Assembly (NCBI GenBank): GCA_900539465.1
Contig: UQCF01000008.1
Coordinates: 1 to 64,000 of the forward strand
Source of the DNA: an uncultured Ruminococcus sp.
GTDB taxonomy: Bacteria; Bacillota; Clostridia; Oscillospirales; Acutalibacteraceae
Direction: 5' to 3'
DNA: 64,000 nt
Shown: positions 6,883-15,834 of the stretch, piece by piece
Layout: each line of letters begins with the position of its first letter
Position numbering within the stretch: the first letter of the stretch is position 1
Notes under the pieces: generated by a model
Told to the model about the DNA's origin: nothing
Seen by the model: the letters and a program-made list of their open reading frames with translations, nothing else
Database searches by the model: none
Program-made: the position numbers and the translations under genes

Positions 6883-7596
6883 TTATCTTATGCTCGCTTC
6901 TCCCGATGATATATTTTCTGTTGTTCCGTCCGCATATCGCACAATGAGCGCGGCGCAATCGTCTATGCCCTCGGCAAAAGCCTCTTTAGGTTCTTTGCCG
7001 GGGGATATTATTTTTATGTTTTTGCCGACGGTTACACACCTTTTGCGGTAGTAATCAAGAAATTCTCTGTTGTCGGCATTTTCAAACTCCTGCGATAAAT
7101 AAAAGAGCAGATTTTGTGTAAGCTCGTCTTTTAAAGAGCCGTCGGCGGCAATGCTGCCGGCTCTTGATTTTATATCGTCGGGGAAATTTTGCGTTGAAAC
7201 ATTTATGCCGATGCCGACTATTGCAAACATAAGCCTGCTTTCGCAAAATTCGCCCTCGGTCAATATTCCGCACACTTTTTTGTTATCGAGCAAAATGTCG
7301 TTTACCCATTTGACTTGAAGTTCTTTTTTTGTCGTCCGAGAAATTGCCTTCATAACCGCGACTGCGGCGGCGGTTGTTAAAAGCGTAGGCTCGGAGAGGG
7401 ACGGTTCTCTTAATAAAACAGAGAGATAAATCCCGGTGTTCTCGGGCGAATAAAAGCTTCTGCCCATTCTTCCCTTGCCTGCGGTCTGCTTGTTTGCGAT
7501 TATCACCGTGCCGCTTTTTGCGCCGGAGTGCGCCATCTCTTTTAAAAGCGTGTTGGTAGAAGTGACGACATCCTTTTTTATAACATCAAATTTCAT
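6883..7596 (-). CDS. birA: Biotin--[acetyl-CoA-carboxylase] ligase
   Basis: A 237-residue biotin protein ligase, which makes biotinyl-AMP and transfers biotin to a carrier-protein lysine. Visible motifs are TSTNTLLKE at the N-terminus, the GKGRMGRSFYSP biotinyl-AMP loop at about residues 40-51, and KWVNDILLDNKKVCGIL. It lacks the N-terminal winged helix of bifunctional BirA, so it is a monofunctional (class I) enzyme and not a repressor. It starts one base after the malQ stop, forming a malQ-birA operon. Its stop codon abuts that of the convergent repressor gene. Confidence 0.93.
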   Translation of the reverse strand: MKFDVIKKDVVTSTNTLLKEMAHSGAKSGTVIIANKQTAGKGRMGRSFYSPENTGIYLSVLLREPSLSEPTLLTTAAAVAVMKAISRTTKKELQVKWVNDILLDNKKVCGILTEGEFCESRLMFAIVGIGINVSTQNFPDDIKSRAGSIAADGSLKDELTQNLLFYLSQEFENADNREFLDYYRKRCVTVGKNIKIISPGKEPKEAFAEGIDDCAALIVRYADGTTENISSGEASIR

Positions 7597-7597
7597 T

Positions 7598-9097
7598 TTA
7601 TCCTCTTGCGTAAAGTCTGTTGATTTTTTTGAAATATTCTTTGTCTGCGTTGTCTATGGTATCTTTGGTGGTTCTGAAACGCCAGTTAAGCTCTGCAACA
7701 CCGGGAATATTCATTCTCGCGTCTCTGCCGAAGCCGCATATATCCTGAAAGGATATTATCGCCGTGTCGGCAACCGAAGACCAAATTGTTTCTGTTATTC
7801 TTCGGCATGCGGGCGCAGAGTATCCGCCCACGCCCCAGTCGTCGCCTCTGAAGCCGCAGTAGTCGAGCGTTCTGCGGCGTTCCTGCTCGTTTAATTCATA
7901 AAGCCAGCCCAAAAGCGTGTTGTTGTCGTGTGTGCCGGGGTATACCACAAGATTTCTTTTATAGTTGTGCGGCAAATGCTCGCTCTCAGCATTTCCCTGA
8001 AAAGCAAACTGTATCACACGAATACCGGGGAAGCCGCTCTCTTTTAAAAGACGTGCGACGTCGTCACTGTAATAGCCGAGATCTTCTGCGATTATATCGG
8101 GGTTCGGATATTCTTTTTTAAACGCGTTTATCAGCTTCATGCCGGGCCCCTTTTTCCACTGTCCGTTTTTGGCGGTTTTGCTGCCGAACGGCACAGCCCA
8201 GTAAGATTCAAGCCCTCTGAAGTGGTCTATTCTCACTTTGTCATACATAGAGAGCTCTTCGCCGAGCCGCTGAACCCACCAGCGATAGTTTTCTTTTTCG
8301 AGCCTTTCCCAGTCATAAAGAGGATTGCCCCAAAGCTGACCGTCAGCCGAAAAATAATCGGGAGGTACGCCTGCAACCTCCTCGGGGCAAAGACTTTTTT
8401 TGTTTATTTTAAAAAGCTCGGTGTTGCTCCAAACGTCCGCGCTGTCCATAGATACATATATCGGCATATCGCCCAGAATTTTTATTCCGTTCTCGTTTGC
8501 GTATTTTTTGAGCGAGTGCCACTGCTTAAAAAATTCATACTGAACAAAGAGCCAAAATGTCATCTCATCTTTGTATTTATCTTTGTCTTTTATGCAAGCA
8601 GTGTAATTTTTATTTTTCTCCTGCCAGTCCCACCACTGTGTTTCGCCGCTTTTTTGCTTAACGGCTTTAAACAGTGCGTAGTCCTCCGCCCAAAAATGCT
8701 CGCGGCAAAAAGACTCGGCAAATTCTTTTGCTTTTTCGCCTGCGTTTTTGAAAGCGGTTCTGAGCATATTCATTTTCTCTTTTCTCGCAAACTCATAGTC
8801 GGCTGTGTAGGGTGTAGAGGAATATACGCATTTTCTGACATCGGCTTCAGAGAGCAGACCGTCTTCTTTCAGTTCTCTCGGGTCAATAAACATCGGCTCA
8901 CCCGCAAAGGCGCTTTCGCTTTTATAGGGCGAATTCATCTCGTCAACGGGGTGAAAAGGCAAAACCTGCCATATGCCGAAGCGGCATTCTTTTAAAAAAT
9001 CAACAAATTCGCGCGCCTCTGTGCCGAAGCCGCCGACGCCGAACGGACCGGGGAGAGAAGTTATGTGCATCAGCACGCCGGAACAGCGATTTTTCAT
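7598..9097 (-). CDS. malQ: 4-alpha-glucanotransferase (amylomaltase)
   Basis: A 499-residue GH77 enzyme that transfers alpha-1,4-glucan chains between maltodextrins, releasing glucose. The N-terminus (RCSGVLMHITSLPGPFGVGGFG) is typical. The catalytic nucleophile Asp is in RIDHFRGLESYW, the acid/base Glu in AEDLG, and the third acid in PGTHDNNT. Length matches bacterial MalQ. No signal peptide is present, so it acts in the cytoplasm on imported or stored glucans. It heads a two-gene operon with birA and is divergent from the fucosidase gene. Confidence 0.95.
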   Translation of the reverse strand: MKNRCSGVLMHITSLPGPFGVGGFGTEAREFVDFLKECRFGIWQVLPFHPVDEMNSPYKSESAFAGEPMFIDPRELKEDGLLSEADVRKCVYSSTPYTADYEFARKEKMNMLRTAFKNAGEKAKEFAESFCREHFWAEDYALFKAVKQKSGETQWWDWQEKNKNYTACIKDKDKYKDEMTFWLFVQYEFFKQWHSLKKYANENGIKILGDMPIYVSMDSADVWSNTELFKINKKSLCPEEVAGVPPDYFSADGQLWGNPLYDWERLEKENYRWWVQRLGEELSMYDKVRIDHFRGLESYWAVPFGSKTAKNGQWKKGPGMKLINAFKKEYPNPDIIAEDLGYYSDDVARLLKESGFPGIRVIQFAFQGNAESEHLPHNYKRNLVVYPGTHDNNTLLGWLYELNEQERRRTLDYCGFRGDDWGVGGYSAPACRRITETIWSSVADTAIISFQDICGFGRDARMNIPGVAELNWRFRTTKDTIDNADKEYFKKINRLYARG

Positions 9098-9139
9098 ATA
9101 TCCACAGCCTTTCAGAATAGTAAAATAAGCTTAGTTAAA

Positions 9140-9168
9140 ATTATATTCACGGTGCATTGATGTGTCAA
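9140..9168 (-). promoter_or_regulatory. Promoter of malQ-birA
   Basis: On the minus strand TTGACA (9168-9163), 17-bp spacer, TATAAT (9145-9140), about 40 nt upstream of the malQ start. Confidence 0.75.
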
Positions 9169-9200
9169 CAAAATCATTTCAAAAAAATGCAAAAAATGTA

Positions 9201-9230
9201 TTTACTTAAAGAGTGCGTGTGTGGTAGTAT
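9201..9230 (+). promoter_or_regulatory. Possible promoter of the GH29 operon
   Basis: TTTACT (9201-9206), 18-bp spacer, TAGTAT (9225-9230), upstream of the GGAGGTGG site and the ATG at 9259. The match is moderate. Confidence 0.4.
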
Positions 9231-9258
9231 ATACAAAGTAATGCCCGGAGGTGGAAGC

Positions 9259-10581
9259 ATGAAATATGAGAACAATTGGGAGTCTTTGAACTCAAGACCC
9301 GTACCGCAGTGGTTTGCCGATGCAAAGTTCGGTATATTCATCCACTGGGGTCTTTATTCGGTGCCTGCATTTGCGCCCAAGGGTCAGTATGCAGAGTGGT
9401 ATTGGTGGGCGCTGACCTGCCCCAATCCAAACGATATACAAAAGCAGTTCCGTGAGTTTCACAAAAAAACTTACGGTGAAAATTTCAGATATGAAGACTT
9501 TGTTTCGATGTTTAACGCAGAGGCTTTTGACGCCGGCGAATGGGCGGAGCTTTTCTCGCGCTCCGGCGCAAAATACATAAATCTCGTTTCAAAACACCAT
9601 GACGGATTTTGTATGTATAAAAGCGATTATACACCGTGCTGGAACAGCGTTGACGTAGGTCCTCACAGAGATTTTTGCCGCGAGCTCAAAGACGCTTTGA
9701 GCAAGACGGACGTTAAGTTCGGCGTTTATCATTCGGTTTATGAGTGGTATCACCCGCTCTATCTCAAAGACCCGGAGGAATATGCCGTTAAGCATTTGAT
9801 ACCCATGCTCAAAGAGATAGTCGAAAAATATCAGCCTTACACGCTTTTTACCGACGGTGAGTGGGAGCACGAAAGCTCCGTATGGCACAGCACGGAATTT
9901 TTACAGTGGCTTTATAACGAATCCTCTGTTAAAGACACAATAGTGCCCAATGACCGTTGGGGCAAAGAGACAAGGGGCAGGCTCGGCGGCAACTTCACAA
10001 CAGAGTATGGCTACATAGGCGGCGAAAGCTCGCCCGGCGGCATACTTGCGATGGATTCTTATGAAAGACCCAACGAAGAGTGCCGAGGCATAGGTGGCTC
10101 ATTCGGCTGGAACCGCTTTGAAAAGCCCGAGGATTATCTCTCTTCAAAAGAGCTTATACATATGCTCATTGACCTTGTCAGCCGCGGCAGTAACTTCCTT
10201 TTAAATATAGGACCGACTGCGGACGGCAGAATCCCCGTTATCATGCAGCAAAAGCTGCTTGACATAGGCGATTGGCTCAAGGTCAACGGCGAGGGAATTT
10301 ATTCGAGCGTTAAATACTCAAACAGCTCCGACGAAAACATAAGATATACGCGCAAAGGCTCCGATGTATATGCGTTCCTTTTAAAATTCCCGTTCGGCGA
10401 AGCTGTGCTTAACGAGGTTTGCTATAACCCCGATATAAAGGCAGAATTTTTGGGCGGCGATGTGAATGTCACGGTGTCGGAGTGCGGCGGAAAAGTAAAA
10501 CTCACATTCCCTCCGATAAACCCTGACGATTTAAAGTGCAAAGATGCATACTGCATTAAGCTTTCGGGTGCAGTTAAATAA
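9259..10581 (+). CDS. GH29 alpha-L-fucosidase
   Basis: A 440-residue glycoside hydrolase. The start at 9259 follows GGAGGTGG and gives the usual N-terminus ending in PQWFADAKFGIFIHWG at residue 31. The KHHDGF motif is at 112-117 and the predicted nucleophile is D199 in LFTDGEW. RGSNFLLNIGPTADG closes the catalytic barrel, followed by a short beta-sandwich. There is no signal peptide, so it probably acts on imported fucosylated oligosaccharides. It leads a three-gene operon with a HAD protein and a GH38 protein, suggesting processing of host or microbial fucose/mannose-containing glycans. Confidence 0.92.
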   Translation: MKYENNWESLNSRPVPQWFADAKFGIFIHWGLYSVPAFAPKGQYAEWYWWALTCPNPNDIQKQFREFHKKTYGENFRYEDFVSMFNAEAFDAGEWAELFSRSGAKYINLVSKHHDGFCMYKSDYTPCWNSVDVGPHRDFCRELKDALSKTDVKFGVYHSVYEWYHPLYLKDPEEYAVKHLIPMLKEIVEKYQPYTLFTDGEWEHESSVWHSTEFLQWLYNESSVKDTIVPNDRWGKETRGRLGGNFTTEYGYIGGESSPGGILAMDSYERPNEECRGIGGSFGWNRFEKPEDYLSSKELIHMLIDLVSRGSNFLLNIGPTADGRIPVIMQQKLLDIGDWLKVNGEGIYSSVKYSNSSDENIRYTRKGSDVYAFLLKFPFGEAVLNEVCYNPDIKAEFLGGDVNVTVSECGGKVKLTFPPINPDDLKCKDAYCIKLSGAVK

Positions 10582-10632
10582 TATTTTATTATTGCCATAA
10601 ATTTTAATTTTAGCAGAAAGAGGACAGGCAAA

Positions 10633-11631
10633 ATGATTTTAGACAGAGAAATTTTAATTCCCGATCTCGGCACGGTCGGCCCCGACAGCGGATTTCATCT
10701 GCTCTCGCAGACCGAGGACGGCAGATTTGTTAAGGGCAAAAACGGCGTTGAAGAGATTGTTTCAACAGGCGATGAAAAGGTTGAATTTGTATCTTTCGGC
10801 GATAAAACGCTCGCTTGCGTAAAATCTGCAATAGCATACCCGGTTTATTACCCCGTTCAGCCCGTTAAGCTTGAGATGCCGGTTAAAGCGGTGCTTATGG
10901 ATCTTGACGGCACAACGGTCAGAAGCGAAGAGTTTTGGATTTGGATAATTCAAATGAGCATTGCAAGCCTTTTGGGCAACCCCAAATTTGAGCTTGAGGA
11001 TGCGGATATGCCATTTGTTTCGGGTCACAGCGTATCGGAGCATTTGCAGTATTGCATTGATAAATATTGCCCCGGCGCTTCACTTGACAAGGCAAGAGAT
11101 TTTTATTTTGAGCACACCCACAGAGAGATGGAAGAAATTATGGCCGGCAGAGGCAAAGAGGGTGCGTTTACTCCCACAGTCGGTGTAAAAGACTTTTTGC
11201 TTGAGCTTAAGGGCATGGGCGTTAAAATAGGTCTTGTTACCTCGGGTCTTTATGAAAAGGCTTGGCCGGAGATTCTTTCTGCATTCAAAACCCTCGGCAT
11301 GGGCGACCCCAAAGATTTTTATGATGCAATTATTTCTGCAGGCTTTCCGCTTCGTAAGGGCTCTGTCGGCACATTGGGTGAGCTTTCGCCGAAGCCGCAC
11401 CCGTGGCTTTATTCCGAGACTTCAATCGTAGGGCTCGGCGAGGCTTTTGCAGACAGAAACCATGTTCTCGGCATTGAAGACAGCGGCGCAGGCGTCTGCT
11501 CCGTTCGCCTTGCGGGCTACACCACAATAGGTATTGCCGGCGGCAATATAGAAGAGAGCGGCACAAAAGCGGTCTGCACATATTATGAAAAGAATTTCGG
11601 CGATATAATGAAGAGAATAAAAGGAGAATGA
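10633..11631 (+). CDS. HAD-superfamily hydrolase with N-terminal extension
   Basis: A 332-residue protein. Residues 84-332 form a beta-phosphoglucomutase-like HAD domain: nucleophile motif LMDLDGTT (D90, D92), SGLYEK (motif II Ser in VTSGLY), KPHPW (motif III Lys) and GIEDSGAG (acidic motif IV). A helical cap lies between residues 100 and 180. The first ~83 residues are an unrecognised beta-rich extension. It sits between a fucosidase and a GH38 gene, so a sugar-phosphate substrate is a reasonable inference. The ATG follows AGAGGACA. Confidence 0.82.
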   Translation: MILDREILIPDLGTVGPDSGFHLLSQTEDGRFVKGKNGVEEIVSTGDEKVEFVSFGDKTLACVKSAIAYPVYYPVQPVKLEMPVKAVLMDLDGTTVRSEEFWIWIIQMSIASLLGNPKFELEDADMPFVSGHSVSEHLQYCIDKYCPGASLDKARDFYFEHTHREMEEIMAGRGKEGAFTPTVGVKDFLLELKGMGVKIGLVTSGLYEKAWPEILSAFKTLGMGDPKDFYDAIISAGFPLRKGSVGTLGELSPKPHPWLYSETSIVGLGEAFADRNHVLGIEDSGAGVCSVRLAGYTTIGIAGGNIEESGTKAVCTYYEKNFGDIMKRIKGE

Positions 11632-11635
11632 GCTG

Positions 11636-14494
11636 ATGGATAAAAAAGATAAACAGATACAGTGCCATTTTATTTCAAACACTCACTGGGACAGAGAGTG
11701 GCGTTTCTCCGCAAGAAGAACGCAGTATATGCTCGGCTATATGCTTGATATGCTTATGGATATACTCGAAAAATATCCCGAGTTCAGACATTTTCATCTT
11801 GACTCGCAGACCATGCCCGTTCAGGATTATCTTGAGGTTTATCCCGAGAAAAAAGAGCTTTTCAAAAAGTATGTTTCAGATGGCAGAATAGGCATAGGCC
11901 CTTGGTTCTGCCTGCCCGATGAATTTTGCGTCGGCGGCGAATCACTCATAAGAAACCTGCTTTTAGGTCACAAAATAGGCAAAGAGATGGGCGGCATAAG
12001 CAAGACCGGCTACTCGCCGTTCGGCTGGGGTCAGATTTCTCAGCTTCCGCAGATTTATGCAGGCTTTGATATTCACTTTGCTTCCTTTTACAGAGGTGTA
12101 AACGAATATAACACCCCGAAATCGGAGTTTTATTGGGAAAGCCCGGACGGCACAAGAATTTACGGCTCACGTCTCGGCAAACGCCCGAGATATAACATCT
12201 GGTATGTTGTTCAAAGACCGGTATATTTCAACCAGTCCAACGAAAATAACCGCGATATGCTTTGGAACGACAACAACGGTGCTTTTAAATTTATAGATTC
12301 CGAAAACGGCAGACTTGACTATCAGTATGCCCACCCGTTTTATGAGTATCATAAAGAAAATATCAAGCCCAGAGGCGAGCAGGCAATAAAAGAGCAGGAT
12401 AATGACTGGACAACCCCGCACCGCTTCTGGTCGGTAGGTCACGATTCCTCATGCCCCGACGCAAGAGAGGTTCAGATGATTAAGGATCTTGACGAGGCAT
12501 TGCCGAACGCCCACGTTTTCCACAGCACACTCAAAGAGATGGAACAGGGCATTATAGATGATTTTGACCCGTCATCACCCGTTATCAAGGGAGAAATGCG
12601 CGAGCCTTATACCAAGGGCAGCGTCAGCGCAATGATGGGATGGATAATTTCTGCAAGAACATACATCAAGCAGACCAACTTTGACACCGAGCGCAGGCTC
12701 ACAAATTATGCGGAGCCGATGGCTGTTTTCGCATCGTTCTGCGGCGCACCGTATCCTCAGAATTTCATTGACCTTTCATATAACTATCTTCTTCAAAACC
12801 ACGGCCACGACAGCATCGGTGCCTGCGGCAGAGACATTGTTTATGAAGATGTAATTTCACGCTTCCGCCAGTCAAGAGAGCTTTCTGTTTGCGTATTTGA
12901 ACGTGCGTTTATGGACGTTGCGGGCGACATTGACCTCGGTTCTTTTGACAAGAACGACGCTGCAATAGTAATCTTTAACCCCGCGCCCACAAAGAGAAGC
13001 GAAGCGGTCAAAATCTCGGTTGAACTGCCTGCGGAGTGGAAAGCGGACAGCTTTAAGATTGTTGACGCAGACGGCAATGAGCTTAAATATCAAATACTTG
13101 CAACAAACATGAACAACGCTCAGATTATTCAGAACCCCAACGATGTTGCAAACGTTCTTCACACTCAGCAGTACACAATTATGCTTGATGTTAAAGACGT
13201 GCCTGCAATGGGCTATAAAACACTTAAAATGCAGCCGCTTTATCATGTCCGTGCAAAGAACCCCGTAACAATGAAGAAAAACGCTCAGACTATGGAGAAT
13301 GAGTATCTCAGAGTTACAATCAACGCGAACGGAACATACGACGTGCTCGAAAAAGACACGGGCAAGCTCTTCACTTCTCTCGGCTACTTTAAAGACACGG
13401 GCGAAACGGGCAACCCCTGGGAGCACATTGTACCCGAAAACGACGAGACTTTCACAACTCTTAACGAGAGTGCAAAAATCACCCTTCTTCATGAGGGCGA
13501 GCTTGAGACTTCTTACAAGGTTGTTATCGACTGGGCACTCCCCGAGGGCAGAAATATGGACGAAAAAACGCGTTCTTCACACCTTAAGCTCTTTAAGATT
13601 GAAAATATTGTCACCCTCAAAAAAGGCTCGCGCTATCTTGAGGTTGAAACAACCGTTGACAATCAGTCCGAAGACCATTACTTCCAGGTTGCATTCCCCA
13701 CAAATATCAAGGCAGAGTTTGTTCATGCTCAGGGTCAGTTTGACGTTGTTAAACGCCCGATAAAGAGACCCGATTATTCTCTTTATGACGAGATACCCAT
13801 GACCGAGCATCCGATGAATTCATTTGTTGATATTTCTGACGGCAAGCAGGGCGTTGCGCTTCTCAACACAGGCCTCAAAGCATACGAAGCCGCAGATGAT
13901 GAGTGCAACACAATGTATCTTTCGCTTCTTCGCTCTTTCCCGCTTAGAATTTGCGTAACTTCGGATATGCAGGATTACAGCGGCTGGGATAAAGGCTCGC
14001 AGTGCATAGGCAAAAACACTTTCCGCTATGCGTTTATGCCTCACTCCGGCGATTGGGAGGAGGGCAAGGTCTGGACAGAGTCCGACAACTTCAATCTCAC
14101 CTTCTCCGCCGCACAGCTTGCTCCCACAGACCACGGCAAAAATGCTCTTGAGCATTCGTTCATTGAGCTTAGCGACGATACGCTCTCTGTCAGCGCGGTT
14201 AAGAGAAGCGAGGACGGCGAGGGCTGGATAGTTCGTCTGTTTAACCCCTCCGACAGCGCAAAGACCGCAAAGATAAGAGTAAACGGCGGAATTGCTCCGA
14301 TAGAAAAAACTCAGTCGCCTGTTGAAAGACAGCTCACAGAGTTTGAACTGCCCGAGTATTCAGGCAAAAAGTGGAGCGAGGCAAAGCTTGTTTCTCTTGA
14401 AGAAAAAGACGTTGCTCCTCTCACTCTTGACGGCGACGGATTTGCGGAGTTTGAGATAACCGGCAAAAAGATTCTCACATTCAAATTTATGTAA
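11636..14494 (+). CDS. GH38-family alpha-mannosidase-like protein, nucleophile position altered
   Basis: A 952-residue protein of the GH38 family: N-terminal catalytic domain with HWDREW at 17-22, FHLDSQTM at 53-60, GPWFCLPDEF at 88-97 and NHGHDSIG near 390, a helical middle domain, then C-terminal beta domains. HWD and the HDS region match zinc-binding positions. The segment GYSPFGWGQISQLPQ (125-139) aligns with GYxPDxFGxxxQxPQ of the family, but F129 stands where the zinc-binding nucleophile Asp is expected. It may be inactive, have a shifted nucleophile, or belong to a divergent subfamily. It is cytoplasmic and cotranscribed with the GH29 and HAD genes, four bases after the HAD stop. Confidence 0.85.
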   Translation: MDKKDKQIQCHFISNTHWDREWRFSARRTQYMLGYMLDMLMDILEKYPEFRHFHLDSQTMPVQDYLEVYPEKKELFKKYVSDGRIGIGPWFCLPDEFCVGGESLIRNLLLGHKIGKEMGGISKTGYSPFGWGQISQLPQIYAGFDIHFASFYRGVNEYNTPKSEFYWESPDGTRIYGSRLGKRPRYNIWYVVQRPVYFNQSNENNRDMLWNDNNGAFKFIDSENGRLDYQYAHPFYEYHKENIKPRGEQAIKEQDNDWTTPHRFWSVGHDSSCPDAREVQMIKDLDEALPNAHVFHSTLKEMEQGIIDDFDPSSPVIKGEMREPYTKGSVSAMMGWIISARTYIKQTNFDTERRLTNYAEPMAVFASFCGAPYPQNFIDLSYNYLLQNHGHDSIGACGRDIVYEDVISRFRQSRELSVCVFERAFMDVAGDIDLGSFDKNDAAIVIFNPAPTKRSEAVKISVELPAEWKADSFKIVDADGNELKYQILATNMNNAQIIQNPNDVANVLHTQQYTIMLDVKDVPAMGYKTLKMQPLYHVRAKNPVTMKKNAQTMENEYLRVTINANGTYDVLEKDTGKLFTSLGYFKDTGETGNPWEHIVPENDETFTTLNESAKITLLHEGELETSYKVVIDWALPEGRNMDEKTRSSHLKLFKIENIVTLKKGSRYLEVETTVDNQSEDHYFQVAFPTNIKAEFVHAQGQFDVVKRPIKRPDYSLYDEIPMTEHPMNSFVDISDGKQGVALLNTGLKAYEAADDECNTMYLSLLRSFPLRICVTSDMQDYSGWDKGSQCIGKNTFRYAFMPHSGDWEEGKVWTESDNFNLTFSAAQLAPTDHGKNALEHSFIELSDDTLSVSAVKRSEDGEGWIVRLFNPSDSAKTAKIRVNGGIAPIEKTQSPVERQLTEFELPEYSGKKWSEAKLVSLEEKDVAPLTLDGDGFAEFEITGKKILTFKFM

Positions 14495-14500
14495 TTAAGG

Positions 14501-14612
14501 GGCTGCCGCATTTAGCGCAGATCAAAGAGTAAAATAAAAAAGAAAAAGGCTATAATTCACAATCGGTAATCAAACATACCAACGTGGATTATAGCTTTCT
14601 TTCTTTGCAACA
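14501..14612. repeat. Dispersed hairpin element (copy 1) acting as operon terminator
   Basis: Starts with GGCTGCCGCATTTAGC (14501-14516), which recurs at 27529-27544. It contains a long hairpin AAAGGCTATAATTCAC ... GTGGATTATAGCTTT (14545-14598) followed by a T-rich tract, and ends with CAGCC, partly complementary to the start. It follows the GH38 stop at once and probably ends that transcript. Confidence 0.65.
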
Positions 14613-14621
14613 GCCGATTTT

Positions 14622-14951
14622 TCATTTGTTCAAATAATTCATAAATACGTCCATTAGTTTAATTGCGGTTTTCTTTTCGCTTTCGGAACATGAATCTAAT
14701 TTTACCATAAGCTCCACACCGGTCGGCGTGGGTGTTTCATCGTCAATCAAAATATCGTTCGGAGTAATATTTAACGATTGACACAGCCTTAAAACGGTTT
14801 CCACTTTCATGTTTGCCGTGCCGCGCTCAATGTCGGCATAGGCTCTGTCCGAAAGTCCGGCTTTTTCGGCAACCTCGCTTTGGGTCATTCCCTTTTTCTT
14901 TCTTATATCAAGTAGTTTGTTACCTATTTCCGCAAGATTTAATATATGCAC
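14622..14951 (-). CDS. XRE-family transcriptional regulator
   Basis: A 109-residue DNA-binding protein. The GTG at 14951 is chosen as start because GGAGGAATT lies just upstream; the frame upstream is open but lacks a site. Residues 5-65 are a helix-turn-helix (LDIRKKKGMTQSEVAEKAGLSD, AYADIERGTANMKVETVLRL). The C-terminal helix (CSESEKKTAIKLMDVF) may dimerise. It is divergent from a lipoprotein gene, and the space between holds palindromic operator-like sites over both promoters, so autoregulation and control of the lipoprotein gene are likely. Confidence 0.85.
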   Translation of the reverse strand: MHILNLAEIGNKLLDIRKKKGMTQSEVAEKAGLSDRAYADIERGTANMKVETVLRLCQSLNITPNDILIDDETPTPTGVELMVKLDSCSESEKKTAIKLMDVFMNYLNK

Positions 14952-14979
14952 TGTAATTCCTCCAAATGCTCTGCTAATA

Positions 14980-15048
14980 GGAATTATACTTCTTAATTCA
15001 CTTGACAAATAGGAAGTAGACATATATAATATATGAAGTGTACTTCAT
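14980..15048. promoter_or_regulatory. Operator-like repeats between XRE regulator and lipoprotein gene
   Basis: Two palindromic sites of the form GAAnTnTACTTC (14981-14992 and 15035-15046, the second within ATGAAGTGTACTTCAT) and a half-site GGAAGTAGACAT (15012-15023). They surround the plus-strand promoter TTGACA (15003-15008) - 16 bp - TATAAT (15025-15030). The layout suggests a repressor binding cooperatively on both sides of the promoter. Confidence 0.65.
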
Positions 15049-15097
15049 ATTTATGAGAGGTAAGGTGCACAGAAAATAAAAAATCGGAGGGTAATAA

Positions 15098-15796
15098 ATG
15101 AAAAGGATTTTTGCTTTGATTATGGCTGCTGTTTTAATGCTACTTTTGGCGTCATGCAGCTCATGTAAACACTCATGGCAGGAGGCTGACTGCACAACGC
15201 CTAAAACCTGCACGCTGTGCGGCGAAACACGCGGCACGGCATTGGGTCATTCGTGGATGGACGCAACCTGCACAGCACCTAAAACCTGTTCTGTATGCCG
15301 GGCGACAGAGGGTGAGCCTTTGGAGCACAATTTTGTAGACCATGTGTGCACATATTGCGGATACACAGAAAAAACACTTTCAACATTTGGCTTTTATGAT
15401 TTGGATATTGAAAACAAATTTGTAATGATAAAGTCATATGATTTTGGCAACGGCGGTTATGTAATTGCTGATAGCACATTTGAATATAATGTCCACACGT
15501 TGCGTGACGGATATTATGAGTCGTATCACTATCATATTTCAAACGGATACGAAGAAACAAATAAAATAATGTATTCGATTTTGAGCGAAGACAGCATTGA
15601 AATAACAGCTAACGGAACTGTTGAAAGAATATATGACAGGGTAATAATAGATGAAGAAAACAACGCATTTATTTTAAAGCTGCTTTTGCCAAACGGCAGT
15701 GAAGACTGGTGGGTTTCATATAATTCAATTGATTGGAGCAGAAATCCGGAGGAAACAGAAAAAGGAGTTAAGCTTTACCTTAAAGATTTTGGCTGA
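15098..15796 (+). CDS. Lipoprotein with repeated zinc-ribbon-like motifs
   Basis: A 232-residue secreted protein. The signal peptide ends in a lipobox (LLASC) with C20 as lipidation site. Residues 22-90 contain tandem units of the type CxxPKTCxxCGxTxGxxLGHxW plus a final CTYCGYTE; each unit holds Cys pairs and a conserved His-Trp. Such units are known from secreted clostridial proteins and probably bind zinc. The remaining ~140 residues look like a beta-rich domain with no recognised family. GGAGGG precedes the ATG. It is divergent from and probably controlled by the neighbouring XRE regulator. Confidence 0.75.
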   Translation: MKRIFALIMAAVLMLLLASCSSCKHSWQEADCTTPKTCTLCGETRGTALGHSWMDATCTAPKTCSVCRATEGEPLEHNFVDHVCTYCGYTEKTLSTFGFYDLDIENKFVMIKSYDFGNGGYVIADSTFEYNVHTLRDGYYESYHYHISNGYEETNKIMYSILSEDSIEITANGTVERIYDRVIIDEENNAFILKLLLPNGSEDWWVSYNSIDWSRNPEETEKGVKLYLKDFG

Positions 15797-15834
15797 TATA
15801 AAGAAAGGGCCTGCGCTAAGTGCGTCAGACCCTT

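Noticed and set aside
8222..8995. Long plus-strand open frame of 257 codons
   Set aside because: It lies fully antisense to malQ, whose catalytic motifs are intact; the antisense product is rich in Phe, Cys and Arg and has no domain.
12872..13492. Minus-strand frame of 206 codons
   Set aside because: Antisense shadow of the GH38 gene, with no ribosome binding site or domain.
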